This document shows, in pieces, positions 1 through 10,603 of a DNA stretch of 64,000 nucleotides. The DNA lies in the NCBI GenBank assembly GCA_029990175.1, contig JARKIP010000032.1:186001-250000 (forward strand), read 5' to 3'. The translations under genes were made by a program, and so were the position numbers. Below the pieces are notes generated by a model. It was not told the DNA's origin. It did no database searches and saw nothing but the letters and a program-made list of their open reading frames with translations. Position 1 is the stretch's first letter. Each line of letters starts with the position of its first letter. This DNA comes from Petunia secreta (lineage: Eukaryota > Streptophyta > Magnoliopsida > Solanales > Solanaceae).

Positions 1-320
1 CCTTAGGGTTCACAGTCTCCTAGCTAGGGTTTCGTATATACCACTGCCTTGAGTTTAGGCCCATGGCCATTATTAGTCTTTGTATTTTACCACAGTTAGG
101 ACTGGCTAAATCTCTACTATAAGTACCCCGTAGTCTCATTGTATTGTATATCAAAAAATCCATACAGAATCCGGCTATTCTCAAGGAATAATTTTATTAC
201 TTTCTTACTTATTACTTTTCTCTCGATATTATTTACTTTTCCTATGTATTTATCGTATTGCTTGTGACCCAGTAACAAATTCAATTTTTTTACCTAAGCG
301 ACAAAATTTAGGCCTAAAAA
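1..320 (+). repeat. 3' part of an LTR (Tat-type Ty3/gypsy), truncated by window start
   Basis: This stretch has LTR features but no ORF. A TATA-like ACTATAAGTA lies near 115-124, an AT-rich putative R/U5 follows, and a primer-binding-like sequence begins at 321. The order TATA, AT-rich tail, then PBS is that of U3-end/R/U5. The left LTR end is outside the window, so length and target duplication cannot be checked. The Tat assignment rests on the protease remnant just downstream. Confidence 0.5.
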
Positions 321-343
321 GTTTGGCACCCACCGTGGGGCCC
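321..343 (+). other. Primer-binding-site-like sequence
   Basis: GTTTGGCACCCACCGTGGGG followed by CC directly follows the LTR-like tail. A TTGGCxCCCACCGTGGGGCC sequence commonly marks the LTR/internal junction of plant Tat-clade elements. I did not match it to a specific tRNA. It places the 5' LTR on its left and the internal region on its right. Confidence 0.45.
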
Positions 344-604
344 AGGAAATTGTAGGTACTCTATGAAGTAAAAGACGGCGACGGCGACACACCATCATCA
401 AGATTCGTCTAACGTCTCATAACTCGACCGAAACAGTTGAAGCCATGAGAAGGCAACGAGAAGGAGCGTTCCTCTATTTACCGCCGAGGCCAGCATCTTA
501 CCGAGGATCCGTGCCCAGAAGTAGAACTAACGGATCGGTGTCAGACACGGGATATCGTAAAGCTTGTCAACACCATCTTTTGACGACCTAGTGTTGATAA
601 CACC

Positions 605-1155
605 GATGCTAGAACTGTCATGATTCGCAAAGTCCACCAAGAGACAGTTAAGAGGTCTCGTGTCAATACCATCGAGTTCAACGATAGAGACATACATCAG
701 GTTCTCTATCCGCACCACGACACCCTGATAGTTACCGTACAGATGCATGATTCGCTGGTTAAGCGTGTGCTGATAGATCCGGGTAGTGCTCTAAACATCA
801 TCCACTGGGAAGTCGTTTTCCAGATGGAGGTACAATATAAGATATTTCCCAGCCCATACATTGTAACCAGCTTCAACTACGCCAGCTAGAAGTCAGTGAG
901 AGAAATAATTCTCCAGGTTCACCTCCCTAGAGCAACGAAGGTAACGTCCTTCCAAGTAATGACATGTGATCTCTCGTATAACATTATCTTGGGAAGACCA
1001 TGGATTCACAAAGTACACATAGTGTCGTTTACACTTCATCAAGTCCTCAAGTACCCTACTCCATGAGGAGTGCAAGTTATTGGGGGGGAGCAGAAGCTGT
1101 TAAAAAGCTGTTACGTAGCGGCTGTCACGTACGCGGTAAAGAAGAGAGTAAAGAA
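605..1155 (+). pseudogene. Tat-type gag-pro remnant: aspartic protease domain
   Basis: One reading frame, broken by stops at 887 and near 1060, encodes a retroviral-type aspartic protease of the Tat clade. Visible landmarks are VLIDPGSALNII (the active-site D-x-G-S region, IDPGS instead of IDNGS/IDGGS) and, about 80 residues later, NIILGRPWIH followed by STLHQ-like FTLHQVLKYP. This order is standard for gag-pro of Ogre/Tat/Retand elements. Upstream (344-604) only short gag-like scraps remain, so most of gag is deleted. The frame ends in stops after 1150 and changes to unrelated sequence. It is a dead fragment, not a gene. Confidence 0.75.
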
Positions 1156-1321
1156 CAGCACAAGAAGTTAGACAAGTTGCTCAGCCCCTGCCTAGTTACT
1201 AATATACCATTTAGGTTTGAGTGGAATGGAGGGACCGGACCCCAAAAGCCAGCCGCTACGCCCCAAGACTCAGATGGCGATGAGAAGACTGCAAAAGCCA
1301 CCGTCGACAACCTCGACCCAA

Positions 1322-1921
1322 TCATCTTCTATAAATGATACAACTCCCCATTGACCAGGCAATAACGAGCTGCTTGAACCCCAACCTTCTACTTTCCTTT
1401 CCGTCTGCGAGGAGTATTCCCTTGTCTATATATTCAATGATCGTGTGCCGCCAATCCCATACCGATCCCGTGACGTTGACCTCATCGTGCTTGACGTCTG
1501 CATAAGTTAACTCAATGACATATCCTGGGTTGTCTGCACTCATGTCTGTAGCGGCCGCTAGACTTGCTAGCCCATCAGCCTCCGTATTTTCTTCCCTTGG
1601 TATTTTATTGATCTTCCATTTTTGAAAATTCTTCAAACGCTTTTCCACTTTACCCAAGTACTCCTGCATGTGGGCGTCTTTGGCAGCAATGGCTCGAGAT
1701 ACTTGATTGACGACCAGCTGGGAGTCGCTGATGAGACAGGTTTCCCTGGTCCCCAATATGTAAGCTAATTCCAAAGCTTGAATTACTGCTTCATATTCTG
1801 CTTCATTATTTGTCATCAGCAGGCAGCTGACAACCTTCCAACATTTGTTCTCAGTTGAGGATTTGATCACTAAATCAGGCCCGACTATTTTTACATTTGA
1901 GGCCCTGTTGATGTCGGGCAT
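1322..1921 (-). pseudogene. Archaeal-type RNase H fragment of a Tat-clade element
   Basis: An open frame of about 199 codons on the minus strand encodes the extra RNase H module of Tat retrotransposons. The motifs appear in order: LLMTNNEAEYEAVIQAL (catalytic E), LISDSQLVVNQV (catalytic D), then KIPREENTEADGLASL (last D). The first catalytic Asp strand is missing or altered at the N-terminus. It points against the protease remnant at 605-1155, so the two cannot be one uninterrupted element. Its upstream end is cut at about 1928, where the Athila-like LTR starts. RT and integrase, normally flanking it, are absent. Confidence 0.8.
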
Positions 1922-2113
1922 ATATCTTGTGTTTCGGCATCGATTTCTTATGGCTTTTGCTTGGTTTTCATGATATTATGTGCCCAACAATTATTGATTT
2001 GAGGTATATTGCTAATTTGAGGTGTTTGAATGTTCTAGGAATAAAATGAAGGAAATTGGAGCTTAATTAGTACAAGAACAAGGAAGAAACAACGCATACA
2101 ACCATGAGCGCGA

Positions 2114-2510
2114 GGCATGCTCGGCTGTATGCCCTGGGAAGACTGAAAATTGAAAAAATCAAAGGAGCAGCAGTGCATACAACCATGAGCGCGAGGCATG
2201 CTCGGCTGTGTGCAGTGAAAGGCAGTCCCAGATGAGTTTGGAGAAGCTAATGGCGTGACCCACTTATTGTATTCCATATTTAAACCCTTGTAAGCATATT
2301 TGAAGACCCACTTTTGGCATGCTCGGCTGTATGTCCTGGGAAGAGTAAAAATTGAAGAAACCAAAGGAGCAGCAGTGCATACAGCCATGAGCACGAGGCA
2401 TGCTTGGCTGTGCGTGCTGAAAAGTAGTCCCAGATGAGTTTGGAGAAGCTAATGTGTGACCCACTTATTGTATTCCATATTTAAACCCTTGTAAACATAT
2501 TTTTAGACCT
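2114..2510 (+). repeat. 202-bp tandem duplication inside LTR U3, each copy with a TATA-like box
   Basis: Two copies begin with GGCATGCTCGGCTGTATG at 2114 and 2316, a period of 202 bp. Each contains the paired GCATGCTCGGCTGT motif, CCCAGATGAGTTTGGAGAAG and a CCATATTTAAACCC TATA-like box (TATTTAAA at 2277-2284 and 2478-2485). Overlapping ORFs here are by-products of the repeat. Confidence 0.8.
2478..2485 (+). promoter_or_regulatory. Putative TATA box of the Athila-like LTR (distal twin at 2277)
   Basis: TATTTAAA occurs in both copies of the 202-bp duplication, followed by CCCTTGTAA. Position in the LTR fits U3. This is inferred from sequence only. Confidence 0.4.
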
Positions 2511-3379
2511 TCTTACGTACCTTTAAAGGCAAGAAACATAGTAGATGCTAGAGAAATCAAGATTCATCAATTGAGCTGAAATTCTTCTTTCCACTTTATC
2601 TTTTCATGACTTTTTGATTATTTTGTGAGAAAGCTACCATGACCATGAGTAGCTAAACCCTATTATTCTTGGGTTATGGGTTAGCCATGAAAGTTGTACT
2701 CTAAATTCGATTGAAATCCATTAAATTTATCGTATTGGATTGTTTATTTAATTCTTCTCGAACTACTTGATTTTCTAGCCAGTTGTTAAGTACTATCTAC
2801 GAATCTAAGGTTGAACTCGAAAGTGGGAACTGTAGGTTGAAATAGAATTAAATAGAGAATGTTCCTGAACCTGGGCATCGGGGAATGGTTTCGCGGTTAG
2901 GATAGAAATATACTTAACAGTCACGCTCAGTTACTGTACAGGAGTAATACATGGAATCTTGTTAACTCTAACTCCATAGATATATAGGTGTTAGGTTGGC
3001 TTGAATAGGCGAGCGGGGTATCGACAGAGTACTGTGAGTAAAATCAACCCTGTGATTAGCGACCCAGATAAATAAAGTTAGTTCAATTAGCTGAGGAGTG
3101 CAACTGGACTGGTGAACGTCCAATGACCCTGGAATATTTTCTCTCACTGATATTAAAACTATTGAGACCGTCTTGCATTTAATTTTTACTTCCTTTACTT
3201 TTTGTTAATTAGTTATAATAACAACACTCGAAATTTGGTTGAACTCTCTTTAACGGTATTTAAATTAAAGTTTTTCTACTTAATAATTAATCGATAGTCC
3301 TCGTGGGTGCGATACTTTCGTATCACTTTATTACTTAATAGACCACGTATACTTGTGTGTGCATTTGGAGCGACAAGTT

Positions 3380-3400
3380 TTTGGCGCCGTTACCGGGGAC
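3380..3400 (+). other. Athila-type primer binding site
   Basis: TTTGGCGCCGTTACCGGGGA starts four bases after the LTR end. TGGCGCCGTTGCCGGGGA-like sequences are the usual PBS of plant Athila and related Tat elements. It marks the start of the internal region; 3400-3628 is the untranslated leader. Confidence 0.7.
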
Positions 3401-3628
3401 TATGAATTAATTAGTTTCTATAGTAGCTTTTATTTGTTATTTGTTCAAGATTAATTTTTGTTTTAGTTGTCTTAGGGTGTTTCAGGTTTTATCTTGAGAG
3501 GAAAGGAGCAAGAGTGACGATAAACTCTATAATTTTGAACCTGAACCTGAAAACTTTTTTCACAGGTTAAAGAAAGAGGCCAGACTCATAGCAAAGCTAG
3601 AGAAAGCCTTGTTCCTGAACCTGCAGAG

Positions 3629-3662
3629 ATGGCTGAAAATCTAAACCACGCCATACTGGAAG
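3629..3662 (+). pseudogene. Athila-like gag, first segment (split by insertion)
   Basis: The ATG at 3629 (ATGGCTGAAAATCTAAAC) opens a frame that runs into the 5' end of the inserted element at 3663 and resumes at 11180 after the insertion and one copy of the GGAAG duplication. The two halves stay in frame when the insertion and one duplication are removed. This is direct evidence that the insertion disrupted a gag that was open at this point. Confidence 0.75.
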
Positions 3663-4428
3663 TGATGCGGGGCATATGACCTCAAGGCCGTTCACTAGAT
3701 GTCAAGCTAAGTTGATTCAAGACACCCATCTTCACTTGACTTGGAGGGACATGGAAGGAGGCTCCGAGAGTAGCTCGAGGATCATGCTTTTGAGCACCAT
3801 GGATGGAGGAACACTTGGGCTCCAAGGGGATCCACCCCAAGCTCATTTTGAGCCTCTTGCACAAGTTCCAGAAGGAGGCGGAGCGCCTCAAAGCTGAGGC
3901 GGAGCGCCTACCAAAAAGCAGTGAGTTGAACAGAAGAAGGCGGAGCGCCTCATCAGCTGGAGGCGGAGCGCCTCCCCCTGTTTCAGCATGCGGGATATTT
4001 TACTACTTTTTGCATGAACTTCCAACTATAGCCCTGTGTGGCCTTATTTGTTTTAACCCACTTTGGGGGTGCTTTAGACCTTTTAGTATGACTAAGTGAA
4101 GCCTATAAATACTTCACATAGCCTCCTCAAACAGGAGCTTACCTTGAATTTTATGAATGATGAAAAGAATCTATCTCTTGTTTGGAGAACCCTTTGTCTT
4201 GGTTGCTTGAATTCATTAGTGGAACCTAGTTGAGTCTTGAACCGAAAACCCGATCATTCTACTTGCGAGTCCCGGGTGCGACTCGAGGGTGGTTGCATAG
4301 TGTAGATCCTTCTTGACACCGATACGAGGGTATCTCTGGACAAGTTCCCCGAGGTTACTTCGTAGGGAGTTCGAGTAGTGTCTCGCTCTCTATCTTTATT
4401 TTTCCGCGTTTAATTTTGATCCTTATCA
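3663..4428 (+). repeat. 5' LTR of the 3663-11174 element
   Basis: 766 bp, TG...CA ends. It carries four AGGCGGAGCGCCT palindromes (3876-3973), a TATA box TATAAATA at 4104-4111 and a 3' half rich in CGAG motifs. The 235 bp at its start encode the same peptide as the end of pol in the 3' LTR. Confidence 0.95.
4104..4111 (+). promoter_or_regulatory. TATA box in LTR (twin at 10850-10857)
   Basis: GCCTATAAATACTTCAC is present in both LTRs at matching positions and is the only good TATA box in the LTR. Transcription would start about 30 bp downstream; the start itself is not visible. Confidence 0.6.
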
Positions 4429-4431
4429 TCT

Positions 4432-4447
4432 TGGTATCAGAGCAAGG
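4432..4447 (+). other. Primer binding site, initiator tRNA-Met
   Basis: TGGTATCAGAGCAAGG lies three bases after the LTR end (spacer TCT). TGGTATCAGAGC is the classical plant iMet PBS used by Ty3/gypsy and Copia elements. Confidence 0.9.
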
Positions 4448-4895
4448 CTCGGGTTTTGTTTCTACAAACCCCCGACCCTTGATTCTTCATGCCTAGGTTA
4501 GTTTCTACGTTAGGTTCTTATTTGTTGTTGAAGAAAAAGAAGAAAACACAAAAAAAATAGAAAAAGTTGAAAAATACAAAAAAAATTTGATCATAGATTC
4601 TTGGTTTGTTGGACCCGTTGTGTGATTGTTATTGGGGTTTGTTCCTTATTGGAAACCCATTATTTTGGTACCCTAAATACAAGATTTGGAGTTGAAACGA
4701 AAGATTTCAAAATTTGAAACCCTTTGAAAATTTGAAAATTTTGAAACCCTAGTTTTGAAGATGATGAACATGGTGGATTGTTTGTTTTTGATTGGGGTTT
4801 GATAAAAGTTGTTGGGGTTTGTTCTTTGTGATTGAAACAACATTGGGGTGCAAAACCAAGAAAACCCGAAGTGAAACTGTGTTGAAGGTTGCAGG

Positions 4896-5035
4896 AGGCG
4901 GAGCGCCTAGAACCTGAGGCGGACCGCCTGAAAATTGTGACCTCTCTAGAATTTGCTGAGGCGGAGCGCCTCCTCCAAAGAGGCGGAGCGCCTCATCCTG
5001 AGGGGGAGCGCCTACTCTTCTGAGGTGAGGCGCCT
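4896..5035 (+). repeat. Cluster of AGGCG-GAG-CGCCT palindromes in the leader
   Basis: Three perfect units start at 4896, 4959 and 4981, with variants at 4917 (GGACCGCC), 5001 and 5023. The same 13-mer is repeated in both LTRs. Each can form a 5-bp stem with a 3-base loop. The rest of 4448-5463 is AT-rich leader without an ORF. Confidence 0.85.
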
Positions 5036-5463
5036 ACTTCTGGAAGTTGTTTCTTTGGGTAGTTTTTCGTAGGATCTCTTGTTTCTTTGATTGCATTGCT
5101 TCTAGCTAGTACTTCTTTGAGTAATCTTACCTACTTGAATTGTGCTAGCCCTTCTAATCTATTAGGAAAACTCAAGCCTAGACCGGAGACTAGAATTCAA
5201 AGAAGACTCGTAGTCTCTTTTGACTCAAGTCCGCACTTAAAGAGCTTATCGTTCCAATAGAGTCATATCAACTCCACTCACCCCGGAGTGCATTTGGCTT
5301 TTGAGTCGAGTGATTAAGTTGAGGTTTGCTATTCAACTTAGTGAAGCTTTGGATTCAAGCAAGAGTGAAATAGCCACCACCACTAAACGAGTGAACCGAG
5401 TGAAACACTTGTGAGGGAGTGAGTGAGGTTGTTTTGCTAACGTTTGTTTCTTGTGTAGGTACA

Positions 5464-6878
5464 ATGTCTACCAAAGGAGAAGACTTTACTAAGAGTGCCC
5501 TTGCTACTATCCTTGCCAAATTGGATAGTATGCACTTGAGGATTGAAAGCCTTGAGAGGGGAAACTCTAGTGCTCTAGTTGAGCAAGGGACCTCCAATGT
5601 CCATTCGGAGAAAGGGACCCCGAGTGTCCAAGTTGAGAAAGGGGCCCCGAGTGCCCAAGTTGATGTTGGAGAAGGCACAAGTAGTCCGACCTTTACCCCG
5701 GAACAAGTGGCGGAGTTGCTTAATCGCCAACAACGGGTAAGGGAGGATCGTGATCGAATTGACCTACTGTTGGGCAATACCCAACGGGTGACTATTCCAA
5801 ACTTTATGGGCAATCCCCAAAGGAATGCTCCACTTCCCGGACCAATCCCAAATGTTCAACCTCTTGAGCAAGTTGCACAAGCTCAAGAAGGCGAGGAGGA
5901 TAATTATGGTGATGATGGGTATGATGCTCATTACTAATTGAGGGGTCGGAAAGTGGATAGGGGTCGAGGTCGAGGTCGAGGGCCACCCCATGGGCACTAT
6001 GGAGGGAATGCTAGGAGGGATCTTGGTGGATATGGGGATCACTTTGGAGGCCAACCGGAGCCTTTCCAAGGGGGTCGGACAACAACAACAACAACAATCT
6101 TAATAGTGTGAAGCTCACTATTCCTCCTTTCAAAGGAAGTAGTGACCCGGCGGAATAACTTGATTGGAAGTTGTCCATGGAGCGTATATTTGACACCAAT
6201 GATATGCCCGAAGTGAAGAAGACCAAGTATGCTATCTCTACCTTTGAGTCCTTTGCTTCTACATGGTGGGAGTCGGTGAAGAGGAATAGAAGAATGATGG
6301 GGATGGTTATTAATCTTACTTTGGATGAGTTGATCCGTGTGATGGATGAAAAGTACTTGACTAACCAATACCGAGTGGAACAACAAAAGCGTCTCTATGA
6401 GTTGAAGCAAGGTTACAAATCGGTTGGGGAGTACTTCAATGAGTTACAAAAAGTTTCCCGGATGACTCTAGACTTGGATGAGGAAGATAATGAGACGGCC
6501 ATGATCCGTTTCAAAGGGGGCTTAAACCGAGACATAGCTTCGCTCTTGAAGTTTCACAAGTACAATGATCACTACAAGCTATGTGAAGATGCGGTTGAAG
6601 CCGAGAAGTGGCTCAAAGAGGAGAAATCCGTTCGTTACAAGAGTAGTACTACTACTCCCTTGAACAAACCAAAGGATTGGAAAGCTCCTACAACGAATGC
6701 CAAATTCCCAAGTGCAAGTGGTGCAAGTGCTAGCAAGGATGTGAAGAAGCCTTTTGAAAGGTCTACACAACCCATGGGAGGTAACTCTAGAACTCACTTG
6801 AGTAATCCAATCTCTTCTTCTACTCAATGCTTTAAGTGTAAGGGTTATTGTCATCTCTCCAAAGATTGCCCTACCTGA
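5464..6878 (+). pseudogene. gag of chromovirus-like element
   Basis: The start ATG at 5464 was chosen because gag-like sequence begins there; the upstream in-frame ATG at 5419 reads leader. The N-terminal third has a helical/coiled region; a Gly-Arg-rich stretch follows the stop at 5935; the conserved gag core (STWWESVKRNRR, then YRSV-like YKSVGEYFNEL) is at about 6180-6620; a CCHC knuckle CFKCKGYCHLSKDC is at about 6830-6872. Defects are TAA at 5935, a frame slip in the ACAAC run near 6080, TAA near 6158, and TGA at 6876, where the frame would otherwise continue into pol (CGA to TGA, a CpG transition). Gag and pol were probably one polyprotein frame. Confidence 0.9.
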
Positions 6879-6884
6879 AAAACT

Positions 6885-9800
6885 ATGGTTCTTGTGGGTG
6901 ACTTGGTCTATGAGCAAGATAGTGAACCCGAGGAAGAAGATGGAGTAGAGGGTGATGAGGAGGAAGATGATGGAGAGATTGCCATGGAGGAAGATGATGA
7001 TGCCCATGCCTTCCTTGTTGTGAGGAGAAGTCAAGGAGCCATGTGTGTGGAGGATGTTGAGACCTTACAAAGAGAGAACCTTTTTCATTCCAAATGCCGA
7101 GTCATGGGTCTCCTTTGCTCTATGAACATCGACTCGGGTAGTTGTGCTAACGTTATTAGCCAAACACTAGTTGTCCAATTGAAAATACCCACCCTAAAAC
7201 ACCCAAATCCTTACCGGCTACAATGGCTTAGTGAGTGTGGTGAGTTGAAGGTGGTTAAACAATGTTTGATCAAGTTCAAGATTGGGAACTGTGGGGATGA
7301 GCACATGCTCGATGTTGTGCCTATGCAAGCGTGCCACCTTCTCTTTGGTAGGCCATGGCAATTTGATCGACGTGTGGTTCATAATGGCCATGCCAACACC
7401 TATACGGTGACGCATAAGGGGAAAAAGTTTTTGCTCCAACCCTTGACTCCCAAACAAGTGAGCGATGATTACAAGCGGATGCAGGAGTTGAGAGAAGCGG
7501 CAAAGGCTAAGTCGGTTGCTGAGACTAGACCTTTATCCAAAAGCTTGGTGGCAATCCCACCAACTTCTACCGGTGGCATATGTGCCATGATGCAATCGGG
7601 CGAGGTCCTAAGAGGAAATGATGGCAACAAGCTTCTCATATGCCTAGTGCATAAAGGTATGGTTCTAACCTCCGATCTTGATTTTTGTACTAACCCTTTG
7701 CCTAGTGTGTTTGAGAATGTTTTGAAGGATTTTGGTGACATGTTCCCGGATGAGATGCAGGATGGATTACCTCCTTTGAGAGGTATTGAACACCAAATCG
7801 ACTTTGTCCCGGGATCCCAAATCCCAAACAAGCCGGCTTATAGGAGCAATCCGGAGGATACAAGAGAATTGCAAAAGCAAGTTGATGAATTGCTCACTAA
7901 GGGCTTGGTGAGGGAAAGCTTGAGTCCTTGTGCCGTACCCGTGATCCTTGTTCCCAAAAAGGATGGCACTTGGAGGATGTGCATTGATTGTCGGGCCGTG
8001 AACAAAATAACGGTAAAGTACCGTCATCCCATTCCCCGACTTGATGATATGTTAGATGAATTAAGTGGTTCATGTGTGTTTAGCAAAATTGACCTTAGGT
8101 TCGGCTACCATCAAATCCGAATGAAACCCGGTGATGAATGGAAAACCGCATTCAAGACCAAGTTTGGTCTCTATGAATGGTTGGTGATGCCCTTTGGGCT
8201 CTCCAATGCACCTAGTACTTTCATGAGGCTAATGAACCATGTTCTAAAGCCATTCATCAACAAGTTTGTGGTCGTCTACTTTGACGATATCCTGATCTAT
8301 AGCAAATCAATAGACGACCATGTTGATCACCTTAGGCAAGTGCTTGAAGTGTTGAGAGCCGAAAAGCTCTATGTTAATTTTAAAAAGTGTGCCTTTGGTG
8401 TTGAGAAGGTAGTCTTTCTGGGGTTTGTTGTGAGTGATCAAGGAGTGGAAGTGGATGAGTCTAAGGTAGAGGCCATACGTGATTGGCCTACTCCTACTAC
8501 CGTGACTCAAGTGAGGAGCTTTCATGGTCTTGCTAGTTTTTATAGACGATTTGTGAAAGATTTTAGCTCCCTTGCCGCTCCACTCACCGAATTGGTGAAG
8601 AAGGACAAACCTTTCGTTTGGGGAGAGCCTCAAGAGAAGGCCTTCCAAGAATTGAAAAGTAGGTTGAGTACCGCCCCCCTATTGCAATTGCCCGACTTCG
8701 GAAAGCCATTTGAGGTTGAATGTGATGCCTCGGGGGTGGGAATTGGTGGTGTTTTAATGCAAGATGGCAAACCTATGGCCTACTTTAGTGAGAAATTGAA
8801 GGGTGCATCTTTGAACTACTCTACGTATGACAAAGAGATGTACGCCTTGGTGAGAGCTCTTGCTCATTGGAAACACTACCTTTGGCCTAGAGAATTCGTG
8901 ATCAAGAGTGACCATGAGTCACTCAAGCATCTTAGAGGCCAAGAGAAATTGAACAAGTGTCATGCCAAGTGGGTAGAGTTCATTGAGTCTTTTCCCTATG
9001 TTATCCAATACAAGAAAGGGAAAGACAATGTTGTGGCGGACGCACTTTCTCGGAAGTTTGCTCTAGCCACCACCCTAGCCTCCAAGCTCATGGGTTTTGA
9101 GAAGCATTAAATTGATGTATGCTCATGACCCTAAGCTAAAGAGCATTCATGAAGCTCTTGAGAAGGGTGAAAGGGTTCAAAAATACCAATGGGTTAATGG
9201 ATATATCTTTAAAAATGGTAAAGTGTGTGTTCCCGAGTCCTCTTGGAGGGAATTGTTGATTCGTGAAGCTCATTGTGGGGGCTTGATGGGACACTTTGGG
9301 AGAAACAAGACCTTGGCCATTCTCATGGAGCAATTCCATTGGCCAAAGATGGGGGTTCAAGTTGAAAAGCTTTGCAAAAATTGCCTTGAGTGCAAGCATG
9401 CGAAATCTAAAGCTAGCCCCCATGGTTTATATACTCCCCTCCCCGTGCCTACTAGTCCGTGGATTGATATATCAATGGATTTTGTGATGGGCTTGCCACG
9501 GTCTAGGGGGGGCCATGATAGCATTTATGTTGACGTGGATACGTTCTCCAAAATGGCTCACTTCATTCCTCGTAAGAAGTGTGATGATGCACAACATGTT
9601 GCCTCTTTGTTCATTGACAATGTCTTGAAATTGCATGGTGTGCCTCAAACCATTGTAAGTGATAGGGACACTAAGTTCCTAAGCCACTTTTGAAGAAGTT
9701 TGTGGGGTGCCCTTGGCACCAAGCTCTTGTTTTCTATGTCCCACCCACCCACAAACGGATGGGCAAACCGAGGTGGTAAACCGGACTTTGGGTGTTCTTC

Positions 9801-10603
9801 TAAGGGCCATGACCCGAGGTAAGGCCGGGACGTGGGTTGATAAACTTCCTCTCATGGAGTTTGCCTACAATCGTACTTTGCATAGCTTGATTGGCATGAC
9901 TCCGTTTGAATGTGTGTATGGTTTTAATCCCTTGATTCCCCTTGATCTAACCCCTTTGCCAAGGGAAATGGTTGCTAATTTTGAAGGGAAAAGCCGAGAA
10001 AAGGCTATGATTGAGCTCCATGCTAAAGCCAAGAAGAACTTGGAGGAAGCCTATGCCAAGGTTTTTTCCAAGAAGAACAAGGGAAGGAAGAAGCTTGAGC
10101 TCAAAAAGGGAGATTGGGTGTGGGTGCACTTCCGCAAAGAAAGGTTTCCAAACCTTAGGAAAGGGAAGTTGGCACCCCGTGGAAATGGTCCTTTTCAAGT
10201 GCTCTCCAAGATCAACAGCAACGCCTATGTGATTGATCTACCCGATAAGTACAATGTGTCTAATACTTTTAATGTGACTGACTTGACCCCTTTTGATGTA
10301 GGGGATGGTGATGCCGGCGAGGAGGAAGCCATGGTTTCGAGGACAAAACCTTCCCAAGAAGGGGAGGATGATGCGGGGCATATGACCTCAAGGCCGTTCA
10401 CTAGAAGTCAAGCTAAGTTGATTCAAGACACCCATCTTTACTTGACTTGGAGGGACATGGAAGGAGGCTCCGAGAGTAGCTCGAGGATCATGCTTTTGAG
10501 CACCATGGATGGAGGAACACTTGGGCTCCAAGGGGATCCACCCCAAGCTCATTTTGAGCCTCTTGCACAAGTTCCAGAAGGAGGCGGAGCGCCTCAAAGC
10601 TGA
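6885..10603 (+). pseudogene. pol: protease, RT, RNase H, integrase; ends inside 3' LTR
   Basis: The frame continues from gag. Domains in order: acidic linker; aspartic protease (MNIDSGSCANVIS, about 7120); RT (ending of palm YFDDILIYS at about 8276-8302); RNase H (FEVECDASGVGIGG, about 8710; NVVADALSRK, about 9030); integrase zinc finger H-H-C-C (about 9270-9410), core with MDFVMGLPRSRGG, VSDRDTKFLSHF and TDGQTEVVNRTL, then a C-terminal GPFQVL module and tail GHMTSRPFTRSQAK. Defects: frameshift near 9097-9110, TGA at 9691 (Trp position), frameshift near 9740. The last 78 codons lie within the 3' LTR, as in CRM-type chromoviruses; I see no obvious chromodomain. The protein cannot be made intact. 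Confidence 0.92.
10356..10368 (+). other. Polypurine tract
   Basis: AAGAAGGGGAGGA directly abuts the TG of the 3' LTR. It overlaps the pol coding frame, which continues across it. Confidence 0.85.

Larger units (their letters stand above)
1929..3375 (+). repeat. 5' LTR of Athila-like host element
   Basis: The LTR starts TGTTTCGGCATCG and ends GGAGCGACA, just before a PBS at 3380. It carries a duplicated U3 segment with two TATA-like boxes (see 2114-2510) and a long R/U5. A diverged inverted relative is at 58532-59856; the two share the CTGGGCATCGGGGAA block and the same layout. The 5 bp before the start are TCTTG; the partner duplication would be beyond the window. There is no ORF. Confidence 0.65.
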
